From NCBI GenBank assembly GCA_028023455.1, contig JAQFVV010000064.1, positions 3,098,710 to 3,162,709 of the forward strand: a stretch of DNA of 64,000 bases. The letters are read 5' to 3'. The notes under the pieces were generated by a model, which worked only from the letters and a program-made list of their open reading frames with translations, did no database searches and was not told the DNA's origin. The translations under genes were made by a program, and so were the position numbers. Shown here piece after piece: positions 1-11,010 of the stretch. Positions within the stretch are counted from its first letter, which is position 1. Every line of letters starts with the position of its first letter. Source of the stretch: Epiperipatus broadwayi (taxonomy: Eukaryota > Onychophora > Udeonychophora > Euonychophora > Peripatidae).

Positions 1-215
1 GATTTGAAGTGAAGTGCTTGAATTGGTATTTTATATCTAATATCTGAATATCCTAGTGCCTCACTGAAGAGAGCCATTAACTCAAAACTGGTTTGGGGAT
101 AGGGATAATTCAAGATAGAGATTTTAAAGCCTTTTCTTGTAGCATTTATTGAAAAAAAGTGGTTTAGAGCTATTAGCACGTTCATTATAGTAGAAGGTAG
201 GATATATGAAAGTTA
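1..215 (+). mobile_element. Family C element, right arm, cut by window edge
   Basis: This matches the right arm of the complete family C copy at 14872-15768: the 'cctagtgcctcactgaag' block, the 'ctggtttggggatagg' block, the 'cttgtagcatttat' block and the 'agctattagcac' block occur in the same order. A hammerhead-like core lies at 59-98: CTGAAGA at 64-70, a GAG/CTC hairpin at 71-83, then AAAAC where the active motif has GAAAC. The usual tail was not found, so the copy is either truncated on the right or diverged beyond recognition. The left half lies outside the window. Confidence 0.7.
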
Positions 216-917
216 AAGATTGCCTGTATATTGCTATAGAATTGTGACAATTAAATATTATTTATTTGCACTCATAACATCTATTCATAATGTACTGATG
301 TCTGAATTTCCCTGCTCATAAAAATAAAAATAATCCATGATATTATGGTAGTAGCATCCATTTATGTTTATTACACTCTGATTTGCAAAAATCAAACTTT
401 CTGCACTCACAATTTTGACACCAACATTCTGGGATAGATACATTAAAGATTTTTACTGGGTATTTATTAAACTAGATATTATTTCTAGAGCAGATATAAA
501 CTTTAAATTTAATTAAATTTTAATATATTTTGTTTTTTTAATAATATATAAAACATGAATAATTCAATTTCATCTTCTTTTTAAGGTTTATATGAACAAG
601 ATATCTAAAAAATACAACTCCAAAACTATGCATTTTATTACGAACCAGCATTCATCAGTAGAAACCGTCTTCTTACATATATTAATTTTTCAGTATTTAT
701 CAATATCAAATTATTGCACTTTGAGTTACAAATGTTAATTTTTGCAATGATAATTTTGATTCCTCAAATAAATACATTATTGATTATTACTAATTTTTTT
801 GAATTAGATATTATTTCTAACCTAAATATAAACTTTAAACCTACTTAAAAGTTAATATGTTACTTTTTTTTTAAATATATGTAAACACACAGAAATATTA
901 AAACAGATGATAAAGAC

Positions 918-1488
918 TGTATTTTTATATTGGACTATTTTCATCATCTAATATGTGTGTTAAATGTCTTTAGAAAAGTTTAATTTTATTTAAATATTCC
1001 AAATGCATTCAACTGTTAGTAATATCACAGCAAACAGGTTAGTATATGCACCAACTGTTAGTAATATTACAGTAAACAGGTTAGTATATGTACAACATTT
1101 GGAGAGGTATTCCCCCCCCCTCTTCTTCAGGTGTTGCTGGCCTGACCAGTGACAGTACTAGCATGGTCAGGCCAGCAACACCTGAAGAAGAGGGGAGAAA
1201 AATACCCCTCAAAACATTGTGCATATACTAACCTGTTTGCTGTGATATTGCTAACAGTTAGTGCATATACTAACCTGTTTGTTGTGTTATTACTAACAGT
1301 TGTTTGCTGTGATATTACTAACAGTTGGTGCATATACTAACCTGTTTTCTGTGATATTACTAACAGTTGAATGCATTTGGAATATTTAAATAAAATTAAA
1401 CTTTTCTAAAGACATTCAACACATGTATTAGATGATGAAAATAGTCCAATATAAAAATACAACACCATCATCACAAACCTTCAGAAAA
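918..1488 (+). mobile_element. Family A Penelope-derived inverted element, copy 1
   Basis: The element is a near-perfect palindrome. The arm starting 'tgtatttttatattggac' at 918 returns inverted up to about 1470, followed by the tail 'caccatcatcacaaacc'. It is flanked by a 15-bp direct repeat 'acagatgataaagac' at 903-917 and 1489-1503, read as the target-site duplication. No coding part remains. The centre (1140-1180) keeps only the distal edge of the tRNA-like module. Inside the right arm (1227-1368) a unit of roughly 40 bp, 'actaacctgtttgctgtg' plus 'atattactaacagtt', repeats about four times; the left arm has two. A hammerhead-like core (CTGAAGA 1182-1188, GAGGGG/CCCCTC stem, AAAAC 1211-1215) is present. 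Open frames here are palindrome shadows. Confidence 0.82.
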
Positions 1489-1503
1489 ACAGATGATAAA
1501 GAC

Positions 1504-2434
1504 ATATGCAAGACATTAAGACTTGGCACCAATTGATAAGATTTTAAAATAAAATGCATATTTTGGGGTTGTTTTTTTTTTTTCAGTTGTCTTATTCATT
1601 TGTTTCAAGAATATGGGCAGATTGGACATTTTATATCTTTAAAAAATATATGTGGAAAAGGTGATTAAGTTGAATTATGCCATGTGCTTATACAAAAACA
1701 AATAAATTAATATTTAATTAAACTTAAAAATTATATCTAGACTGGAGATAATATTTACTTTAGTAAGCAATTAGTAATAACCACTAATGAATTTGTCTGA
1801 GAAAGTTGATATAAAAATTGTAAGTGCAGAAAATTATTAATTCAAATAGTATTAATTTGATATAGATAAATACTAAATGAATGATACACACTTATGTAAG
1901 ATATTATGAACTGGACCTATTAATAAATTTTGTTTGGGTATGAAACATGCATTTTCGAGTCCTATGACATTTTCATGTGACTTAGTCGTATATTTCAAGA
2001 ATATATGGTTGGGCTGTGTTTTTAAATATGTCTTAAATAATGTTGTATAAATATAACAAGTATTCAGAGTATTTTCTGAGTACATACTTCTCAATTACTC
2101 ACATGCTCTTGTAATTAATAAATGCTTTTGTTGTGCTCTGGTTTACTTTTTTATAATTTTTATTGTTAAAAGGATGTTGCCTTGGTAACCGTTTGAAATT
2201 GTTGATTGTTATTGATATTGGAATTGTCTAAGTATTGATTGGTTTTTAATGATAATTTTTATTAATATTTTAACGTTTTCTTTATAATTATATTTTTTAA
2301 TTTGCTTATTTATTTATTATCTTTCATTGTTATATATTTATCAATGAACAGCCTTCAGTTTGTAATAAAACATTTGACTCACATCCCATCAAATTTTAAA
2401 ATTATTTGTACTCTTTACAAGAATTGTAAAATTT
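1504..2434. other. A+T-rich stretch, nothing firm
   Basis: No transposon family was recognised. A strong polypyrimidine tract ending in CAG at 1584-1586 is followed by 74 open bases to a possible GTGATT donor at 1661. Two of three frames are open and the donor is weak, so I do not call an exon. Confidence 0.3.
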
Positions 2435-2439
2435 GTCCT

Positions 2440-2600
2440 TTTCATTAGAAGGGATTTGAACTCAGACTTTTAAGTTCCCTATATCTATCCATTCCATGCT
2501 ACACATGAACACATACGTGTGAAAAAGATAAATGATACTCCAATATACGTATTTCGTGCTGAGCCAGAACGCATCATCATCATCTCCTATACATATATAC
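2440..2600 (-). repeat. Old dispersed repeat with a B-box-like motif
   Basis: The stretch 'gggatttgaactcaga' reads on the minus strand as a polymerase III B-box-like 'gagttcaaatccc'. It is followed by matter resembling 52545-52740 ('tttcgtgctgagccagaac' against 'ttttatgctgaaccagcac', both before 'catcat'). Shorter echoes of the B-box segment occur at 17150-17200 and 63430-63470. This looks like a very old tRNA-derived SINE. The ends are undefined and no A box was found. Confidence 0.35.
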
Positions 2601-2834
2601 AGTTAGTGCTCGGTTTATATTAAAATAGATAATCTTCAAACTTTAATGGACAGGCTTCAATCTTTTTCATCTGCCAACTCTCCAGTCCTCCATGTCATTG
2701 AAAATCTGATGAACGAACGCTGAAAGCCCTTCTAATTACATTAAGTTCAGTGTAGACAATATACTTGTATTTAAATTTGTACTTTTGTATTTTTCTGAAT
2801 TCTTTATTTTTATCCGTTGAAATAAATTGTCAAG

Positions 2835-2977
2835 TTGATACTAACGTCACTAAATCAGGAGAGCGTAAGGGCAGAAAACTGCAAGAAAGCCGAGCTTTAA
2901 ACAATTACGGAAGCCTTTTAAAAACGAGCGATTCAATTAGCATTAGTTCGGATACTAATTTAAAAAGAGTTGGAAAG
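2835..2977 (+). CDS. Candidate internal exon, unrecognised protein
   Basis: This is a 143-bp open stretch between an AG at 2833-2834 and a GTTAAT donor at 2978. It encodes a polar, serine- and lysine-rich peptide containing TKSGERKGRK and SDSISISSDTN. The surrounding frame stays open from 2765 to 3049. It stands out because it holds at least seven CpG dinucleotides in a region where CpG is otherwise scarce, as expected for sequence under selection or unmethylated. The polypyrimidine tract is poor and the donor is not consensus. No family is recognised; it could be a chance open frame in an unmethylated patch. Confidence 0.27.
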
Positions 2978-3059
2978 GTTAATTACGTGGAGAGAAATGT
3001 TTCAGTTACATTTTTATTATTATTTGACACTCCATTAAAAATTGTTACATAGACAAAAA

Positions 3060-5448
3060 AAAAATATTTTTAATGCACTAATAAGTCTATTTAACCTTAC
3101 TCAAATGATTATATTCATAGTACGTGTGTATATATTAAATCACCTTCTATAGGAGAATTTTTTTTTCTCATTAGTGATAAAAAAAACTATATTATAATAC
3201 AATTATATTTTTCTTTTATAATCAGTGCATTAATATTCATTTGATTAATCCCTAATAATATGTAACTTTTACCTTACTGCTATTTCTGATTAAAACCTAT
3301 TGCCTTCAAGAACTGTTTTCCTTACTTTATATTAATTAAAGCAAAGATTTTTATGGATAAAACACGTGGCGTCTATGTATTTTTAGGTTAGTCAGGGCAT
3401 GTGATTGATCGTTGTTAATATTATTATTATATCAGCACTTTAATTTAATTTCGCCATCAACTTCTGGGTAGAAGAGCTCACTCATGGAAAACATTTCTTT
3501 AATTTGTTATTGTTTATAAATTTAGCTCAGCATTTCTCATTTTCACATTAAATATTTATATTACAAATTTTGTCTGTTGTCTGCGTTTGCCCTTACATTT
3601 TCCATTCCTACTTAAAGACACATTCTTCTTATTTTTTTGGTGGTGACTGATCTTTATAACGTGGATAAATATTGTTTATACCTTGATAACAGGTAAACCT
3701 CAATATCCAAGACAAATAATTCAAATAAAGTGGTCGTGTTAATTATGAGACTCGCACTCACTGGCCTAATAGATAATGTTTTAATTGGATTAATTCCCCT
3801 AACAAAAATATGCTATAGTCTTGAACAAACATAGTTTAAAATTGTTTTTGTATGACAAAATATACAGTCTTGGGTCACTGACATTTTTATTTTGCAAATT
3901 TTTCACCATTTACTAACTTTACTAACATAAGCTTAACCATATAAATACAAAAAAGTAAAAAATCTTATATTGAAGTGCACGTTTATATAGTTTTTTACAT
4001 CACATCATTTCAACCGCATAGTTTCCCAACCAACTGATTATGACTAAATAAACAAATTAATTAATTTTAAAAATTTGCATCTGGATGGATGTATTGTTCT
4101 ATATTGCACAGTATTTCTAGTGTCAGAACTCTATAAAGTTATGATAGAGTTAAAACATGATGGCAATGATCGGGTGAAATCATGTTGCTGCAGTACCGTA
4201 ATGCATATGACACCAAAACCTGATTTCGAGCAGTGAACGCAGCATTTATACTTTTTTAAAAAGCTAGTTTTAATTAAATACTTCGTTTCTCTTATCCATC
4301 TAAACTTTATCGCTCTCTTTTAAACCAGCTTTATAAATTGATTCTTATTTGTCCTTCTGTTAATCAATTATTTTCTGATTCTTTATTGCAGTTGAAAATG
4401 GTCGCTAATGTATGACCTTTTGCATTTTTTCTCTCTCTTTCTCTTTCTGTTCATTTACCAGATCTTACGGCAAAAAAAAAAAATAGACTATTCGATTAGA
4501 ATTCCATCTAGTCATTGAAAAAAAAAAAAATTACAAATTAATTCTCAAGATACTGACAACTACAACATAATTAAATATAATTTTCATTAAAACGATAAAA
4601 TTTAAAATTAATGAAAATGATTTTTTTTCCGAACAGTTTTATTCAATCCCCCCCCCCCTTCCCCATTTCCCCTTGTGACTTTAACCCTCTCATCACCACT
4701 GTAAATATATGGGTGAAAAATAAGAGGAAATATTAAAAAGCAGCTAACACAATGCTTTCTAAAAATAAATTTCTTATTTACATTCATATATTTTTATGAA
4801 AAAGATTGATATCCTTATATTTAAAAAGATCATTGTAAAAATGTGAATTAAGAAGATTTTGACAATGAATGATCCCCCCCCCCCTCTTTCCATTCGACAA
4901 TAAACTAAACTTTTGAAATTTATTGTAATAGAGTTAAGATGTAAAAGTGAAAAATTTTTTGAAAAATGAATAGAAATGATGTTTATTACCATTTTTAAAT
5001 AATTCATAATAGATTTATCATTAAAGTTAAACCCATTAATTATCAAAAAGGGGTGAAAGAAGGTAAAAAAAAAACTGTTTCCTCTTTGTATGTACTTTAT
5101 ATAAAATAACAAGCTAACACAATATGATTACTTAATTAATGCTAACAAAAGGTTAAATTAAAAATAAACTGCAAGCAAAGCAAAGAGTCTGTAGAGGCAG
5201 TAGACGTCTCTCTTTGACTGTAATAGCTGCACTATGCTTTGTTGTTGCTAAGTGCTTCATTAAGCATTCATCAAGTCCTTGTGTCCCTATAACCTTAAAC
5301 TCTCAATGTATATATAGCAAAATACCCAGATACTGATCGACGTGGATGATAGTATGAATTTTGGGTATCAAAAAGTATTTTTGAAAAGAAATAAAACGCA
5401 ATGATGGGAAATGAGATAAATACATTTTCATCAATATTGATTTTTTGC
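3060..5448. other. Non-coding A+T-rich stretch with oligo(C) runs
   Basis: No gene or recognisable element. Oligo(C) runs of about ten occur at 4650 and 4874. Pyrimidine tracts ending in CAG at 4384-4393 and 4428-4463 look like splice acceptors, but every frame after the first closes within a few codons. A small CpG-bearing patch lies near 4165-4235. Confidence 0.4.
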
Positions 5449-5473
5449 AAAAGATATCCTGTATAGATGTCAA

Positions 5474-5555
5474 GCGTTGGTGGTCGAGTGGTCAGCACAG
5501 CCTCCTTACAAGCAGTTGTCCCGGGTTCGCTTCCTGACCGACGCTTTGACTCATG
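5474..5555 (+). mobile_element. Family E tRNA-derived SINE with target-site duplication
   Basis: A tRNA-like head at 5474-5544 folds with a 7-bp acceptor stem (GCGTTGG with CCGACGC, one G-U pair), an A-box-like 'tggtcgagtgg' and a B box 'gggttcgcttcc'. The anticodon loop CTTACAA would read UAC (valine-like). It is followed directly by 'tttgactcatg' and a short A run. A 24-bp direct repeat with three mismatches flanks it (5449-5472 and 5556-5579), so it is a retroposed copy rather than a tRNA gene. Whole length is about 82 bp, very short for a SINE. Relatives lie at 30402, 45454 and 61958 and share the tail 'tatgacatatgaaaa'. Confidence 0.8.
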
Positions 5556-5579
5556 AAAAGATACCCTGTGTAGATATCA

Positions 5580-7845
5580 TGACTTATTTAAGGACAGAAA
5601 AAAGATTTATTGATTGATAGTCAGTAAATGATTTCCAGTGGCAAATACAAATCAGAAGAAATTGCAATATATGTGAGACAGGAATATTGACAGCATTCTT
5701 AAACATGTTATTATAATCTTGCATTTTATAGTCAATTGCTAAATAATTGATGTTTTTTTGGGAAAATGATACTATACACAAATGGCTAATCAACTGATGT
5801 AGAGATTGAAAGAAAAACCCTGAAGAAGTAAATTTACATTAACAAATTTTTGATTTTTAATTGTTTAAATATTGATTGATCAGACTAATAGTAACAAATT
5901 TTTAAAAGGTTTTGTGTTAAGGTATTATATGAATCTTATAACATCATGTGACCTCATATGCTTTCAAATACAGCTGACTTCATCTTACTCTGGAGACATC
6001 TTTTGCAAGTTGAAGCAGATCTGGAAATGAAAATATTACAGCACTGTGTTGGTGTCCACTGATTATTTAAGCATACAAAGAACAGCTTTATAATAGAATG
6101 AAAATAACTGCTCTATGAATCATTTCATTGTTTAAAATTTACTCTGAAATGAGTAGATGCATCTTGTAATCAGTCTTTAAAAAAAGTAAGTCTGAATCTA
6201 ATATTACAGTAATATTTTAGCACTGAGGCAGTGTCAAAAAAGTACACCAGCCATGATATAAATTAATGAATACTTTTTTGGTGGCTTCAAATTTAAGTTT
6301 TCAGACATTATCTTTAGCAGAGCCAAACTGAATAAGAATTAATATTTTTATTAGATTCTTATTAAAATCCAAGTTATCTAAGTGCATTCTTACCTTGTCC
6401 AATATTTTTTCTCCTGATCAATTACTAAAATCTCAGAGGATATTGAAGGTTATCATTGCTGTTTAAGGTACATTAACTATTAATTGTTCACACAGCATTT
6501 TGAATGAAGATAGATGCCACTACAATTCATTTACATCCAGAGAAATCATATAAACCCATAATAAATAAATAAATTACTTAACAGATCTACATTCAGTAAT
6601 ACAATTTTTAATAGATATTTTGTTCACTTTTATTTTAAAATCTATTTTTAGGAAACACTACAAATATAGGCCATGGTAAGCATTCAATAAAAAAATAAGT
6701 GGTTAGAATTTATTACATTTCGCTGTTGTTAAATCTCAGGTCATAACTGTAAGCTAGTGTGGTGAGAAATTTCTATGAATAATATTTTAAACAGGGATTA
6801 AGTATTATTATCAAAACATTAATATACATGATATTCAATAGAAAACTAAAGAAATTGAAGGTAAATAAAAAGTTGATATTTCATGATGCAAACAAACTAA
6901 TTGTTATTGGCATCATTCAGACAAAATTAACATATGCATGAAAAGGGAAATTGTAAAATCAATATGGATAGTTAGAAAAAAGTAAAACTGTCATTAAATT
7001 CCAAACATACAAAAAATTTTTAGCTGTAGGGACATTTCTAGGGAAGTAATGAAAGCTTTTCTAAAAAAAAAAAAATCCTTAAAATGAATGAGTACAGATA
7101 ATAGAAAGGTTAGAATAGCATATAAGGCCATTTCTGTTGGCTGATCATTTCCTATCACAAGAATAATGGTCTATTTGCATTTGGGTATACAATCCATTAG
7201 AAAAAAAATAGAAAGGGCCAGATTTTTAAAAAATCTGGCATTTGGACAATAAAGCATAATAAAAAAATAAAAATATTGAAAAGAAAAATGAATACATTAG
7301 AAGCCTATAAAAAATGAAATTGGTATTGAAGAACCAAAACAATCTCATTAGATTTGTATACAATAATTTTATCTATTATATGTGTAGATAAATGTTAATG
7401 GCAGAAATTATTCAATTATTTTTACAAAATTCTGAAATAATTTGATATGAATGTTGTATCATGCTTTTAACACTTTGTGAACCACCATTAAAGATCAAAC
7501 GTTTACTGATTCAGTATGCTGTTGATCATGGCCAGTATTTAACATGATTTCTATCACACCCACATATTATATATATGTATAAATAATCACCATATTATTA
7601 TAGCATAAGCATATAATAAAATAATGTTTGCATTATAATGATCTAACATCTCAATAAAATTTATAATATGAATCTAGAATTGAATTGCTAAAATAAATTG
7701 TTTTAAAAACAAATAATCACAAAGTCCTTCAGGTAGTGATCATAGTATTCTATTCACTAGTTAATCTATCTGTATATAAGAAGAGAAACATAATATACAT
7801 ATATTCCTAAAGAATATATGTGAGATGGTGTAGTATAAGGTCAAA
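5580..7845. other. Non-coding A+T-rich stretch
   Basis: Nothing recognised on either strand. A perfect 23-bp palindrome with long A/T runs is at 7218-7240. A CAAG|GTAAGA-like donor exists on the minus strand at 6391-6397 behind a short open frame, but no convincing acceptor accompanies it. Confidence 0.4.
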
Positions 7846-7849
7846 ATCT

Positions 7850-7897
7850 AGTAGCAGTAGTAGTAGCAGCAGTAGTAGCAGTAGAAGTAGTAATAAT
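7850..7897. repeat. TAG/CAG trinucleotide array, LINE tail
   Basis: A run of interspersed TAG and CAG triplets. On the minus strand it follows an AATAAA signal and the 3' untranslated region of the adjoining reverse transcriptase relic, so it is probably that element's 3' terminal short tandem repeat. Confidence 0.7.
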
Positions 7898-9720
7898 TCG
7901 ATTCTTTATTTAATGTACATACAGCATTAAGCCAATTATAGATTGCATAGTGAATTAATATATGCAAGTATAAATTATAATTAAAAAACAATGAAATTAA
8001 CAAACAAATTAAAGATTGGTACACCAAATAGGCATTAAGAGGATTTTTTTAAAGATGATTTTAGTGAATTGTTTAAAATCTAATTCAAAAATGTCTTTAT
8101 TTGCAAAGACTTTATTATAAATTCTGGATAAATGAAGTAAAGGAGAGAATTTCAGTATATTAGATCTACAAATTTTAAGTTCAAAAATATTGTGAGTCTA
8201 ATTACTGTAATCCTCATTTTTGATATATAACTTAGAGAACAAAATAGACATAAAAATATTCTGGGAAGTAATTTTATACAAGAATTTAAGAACACTTGTT
8301 TTTTTATCTCAGCATTAATACTATACTGATCATTATTTAGATTATTGAATTTAAAAATTTGTCAAAAAAGGATTGAATTCCATATAACTGATTCATACTC
8401 CAAGATATGATGTATCAAAGTCATAAATATTTTGAGTCTTGGTAATTCATTAAATGCTTTTACATATCTACAAATAGCACTTGAGAACTTTGTTCACCAA
8501 TAAAATCAATGTGATGATGGACATGGCCATTATTGGAAAATATTATTTCTAGATCTCTTTGATAATCATTTGTTATTATTTTAGAACCATAAATATATCA
8601 GGAAAATCTTATTTTAGATATCATAGAGTAAGAAACAATGGCGCACTTATGCATATTCACATTTATTTGATTATTTTATCTATATCTCTTTGAAATTTAA
8701 AACAGTCATTAATGGCACAGATACATATGAAAATATTGCAACCATTTGCATGTCATAAAAAATATGAGAATTTAATATAATTTTTGAGATCTTTAATATA
8801 TACACTAACTAATAAAAGTGCAAAAACACTGCCTTGAGGCACTTGGGATGTAATTACATGGTGATGACAATTTATTATTAAACTCTACCGAAGACATTCT
8901 GTCTTTAAGAAAAAAGACAAATTAATTAATTAAGTTTTGAAAAAACTTAATCTGCAAAGCTTTATAAGAATAATTTTACGATTAACTTCATCAAAAGCTT
9001 TGGACATATCAAATTAATAACATCCGACCTAAATTAACACCCTAATTGAATTGGAAATATGGTCAAAAATTAGTTAGAAGATTTGTTTCAATGGATTTAT
9101 TAGGTAAAATTCATGTTGCTCTGATGCCAAAACCTTGTTGACATCTAAGATAATCTCATTGTATAAGCATCTTTTGAATAGGTCTTTAATCATTAATTGA
9201 ATTCCTAGTTTCTTTCTTAAAAATCAGTACAACTTTAGCAAATTTAAGGGATTTAGGAAAAATACCATTTGTTAAAGAGTAATTAAAGATATGAAGAAAA
9301 ATGAGAAGCAATATATTCAGCATGTTCTTTATAAAAACTGGAATGTTGTGATGGCCCATGCTAGAATGTAATTTAAGCTGCTTATTAGCAAAAATAATGT
9401 CAGATTTAATAAAAGAACTAAATGCAATCATCGATTAGACTAATATTTACAGACAAGTATTGTTTGTTTGGAAAGTTCCAAAAAATAATGAGAAAAATCG
9501 TGTACAATTAGACTGGAATTGTTATTACCTTGTAATTTTCTTTTAGTAATACCAAATTTTTTGACTAGGGATCAAAAGTGCTTACAATTAACAGACAGTA
9601 TTTGTATGAAATTTTGACAATCTCTCTACAATATATAACCTTGAATAATCTTGTATAAGTTCTTCATAGTCGAGTACTACTGATGATGAAAAGATTTTCT
9701 TTAAGAGAAGTTGAAAACTG
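7898..9720 (-). pseudogene. Jockey/CR1-like LINE reverse transcriptase, decayed
   Basis: Read on the minus strand, broken frames give the ordered hallmarks of a jockey/CR1/L2-type reverse transcriptase. These are the SLTNGIFPKSLKFAKVVLIF block (9240-9310, the 'TGxFPxxlKxAKVxPiFK' signature), a PQGS-like VPQGSVFALLL block near 8840, and a C-terminal YxxxLEYxSxVWNP-like block near 8385. The element then has a 3' untranslated region with AATAAA. Frames shift several times and stops are frequent, so it is dead. An N-terminal endonuclease was not recognised; sequence above 9720 may be the remains of the linker or unrelated DNA. Confidence 0.75.
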
Positions 9721-10220
9721 CACCTGAATGCCAACAATTAATGAAACTTATTGACTAAAGAAAAACATTGTTAAATAAAGATTAAAAGATATTTATTTAC
9801 AATTTTATACATAACACGTTATATATACATTGTTGACCAAATCAGCTTCAGTCCTGGGTTCCAGATTTCCCCCCTATATCCCACTGTAATAACTTTATTC
9901 TTCCATCTCCCCCCTTGTGTTTGGTCTATGGTGATTTATAGCAAACACTGACCAAACAGACTAACAAATAAGTCTGTATACTTATATAACAGCCCTCCAA
10001 TGCATGTAATCAATTTAGTCTTTGATTTTAAGTTCTACTTCAACAAATGCTAATATTTCCCAAGATACTAAGCTAACACCCCCATTCTGCTAATGACAGA
10101 CTTTAATGAATAATTAAAAGCTCTATACTCACAGTTCTTTGCTGCTCAATCCTAATGGAGACTTATCAAGCATACAAAATACAAATAGTACCAGTACATT
10201 CAATTTAAGTTCTTTATCTG
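9721..10220. other. Unassigned segment with short C runs
   Basis: No open frame or family match. C runs at 9868-9873 and 9910-9915 and a slightly higher G+C content set it off from its neighbours. It interrupts what may be one LINE copy (7898-9720 and perhaps 10242-10430), so it could be a later insertion. No terminal repeats were seen. Confidence 0.3.
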
Positions 10221-10590
10221 GCTGTTTGCACCTACAGAGGTTCAGACTCTGAACAAATGTCCCTCATGGCGAGAGTACATTTTCCTCCACAGCTTTTCTA
10301 TGGGTCTTTTTCTCATGACATCCCATACAACAACAGCACCATTACATAAAAGGTAAGGAAAAGCTGAAATCTTCTTAGAAATAAATTTATCAATTAGATC
10401 ATTAAATGATTGTTCAAAAACGTCATACAATAATCCATATCTGAGAAAGAATATAAACCTTTCCAGTTAAACTTGGATGATGATAATGATGAAGATCAAG
10501 ATGATGACAATAATAATAGCAATCTTCAACAAAAGAGCAATGAATTGAATGAAAAAGAAATTAATAAAGAAAAGGAAACAAGTTGTTAAA
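10221..10590. other. Two open segments on opposite strands, unrecognised
   Basis: On the minus strand, 10242-10430 is open for 62 codons (contains NGAVVVWDVMRKRPIEKLW). It could be the endonuclease-to-transcriptase linker of the neighbouring LINE or a WD40-like scrap; I cannot decide. On the plus strand, 10432-10590 is open after a stop and encodes an acidic, asparagine-rich tail (DDDNDEDQDDDNNNSN, later NEKEINKEKE) ending in a stop codon. The plus frame resembles the disordered end of a real protein, but triplet repeats rich in GAT and AAT could produce it by chance. A GTAAGG donor-like site lies at 10353. Confidence 0.25.
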
Positions 10591-10777
10591 CCAATTTGTC
10601 ATTGTAGCTAATTTAAAATATAGAAAAATTTAAAAAAAAATAATTTATTGTAAATGATAAACAAATAGCTTAGAAAATAAACTACAGTGAATAAGTTTTA
10701 TTTGTAAATTACATCTTGCCAAAACTTCGAACTTTTTCACAAATAGTATAACTAATAAAATAGTTAATTCACATTAT

Positions 10778-10996
10778 TAACCACTGAACATCACATGACC
10801 ACCATTTCTTATGCTTGCTCATAACTGTTGTTAAAACAGGCAAAACTCTCCATACAGTGGTGCCACTTAGTGCAAGCCAAAGTAATCAATGGATGAGTAG
10901 GCACTAGATAAGGACTTTATGCACAAACCTTCGGGCATCCATTGATTACTCTGGCTTGCCGTGAATGGCACTATTGTATGGAGAGTTTTGCCTGTT
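10778..10996 (-). mobile_element. Family B inverted element, longest copy
   Basis: Inverted arms starting 'caggcaaaactctccatac' (10839-10899 and 10939-10996) surround a 40-bp centre. A unique tail, 'ggtcatgtgatgttcagtgg' read on the minus strand, lies at the left end. A 14-bp direct repeat 'ttaattcac(a/g)ttat' flanks the whole at 10764-10777 and 10997-11010. No open frame or polymerase III promoter is seen. Arm, tail and duplication follow the same plan as families A, C and G. The 'GTCATGTGA' in the tail is close to that of family C, which suggests the same Penelope-like machinery moved it. Confidence 0.8.
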
Positions 10997-11010
10997 TTAA
11001 TTCACGTTAT

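Noticed and set aside
1127-1340. Overlapping frames on both strands
   Set aside because: Shadows of the family A palindrome and its internal tandem repeat.
1000-1370. CRISPR-like spaced repeats
   Set aside because: Units are contiguous parts of a transposon arm in an animal genome; there are no unique spacers or cas genes.
918-1450. Hammerhead core from 'ttagatgatgaaaa' in family A arms
   Set aside because: The boxes abut without any stem II and the C of CTGATGA is missing.
2709-2734. CTGATGA followed shortly by GAAAG as a hammerhead
   Set aside because: The nine intervening bases cannot form a stem II with a loop, and no cleavage triplet is placed correctly.
4774-5112. 112-codon minus-strand frame
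   Set aside because: Phenylalanine-, isoleucine- and asparagine-rich translation of A+T-rich DNA with an oligo(C) run read as glycine; no domain or splice context.
5474-5544. Functional tRNA-Val gene
   Set aside because: A 24-bp flanking duplication and A-tailed end show a retroposed SINE, and the family has decayed sister copies.
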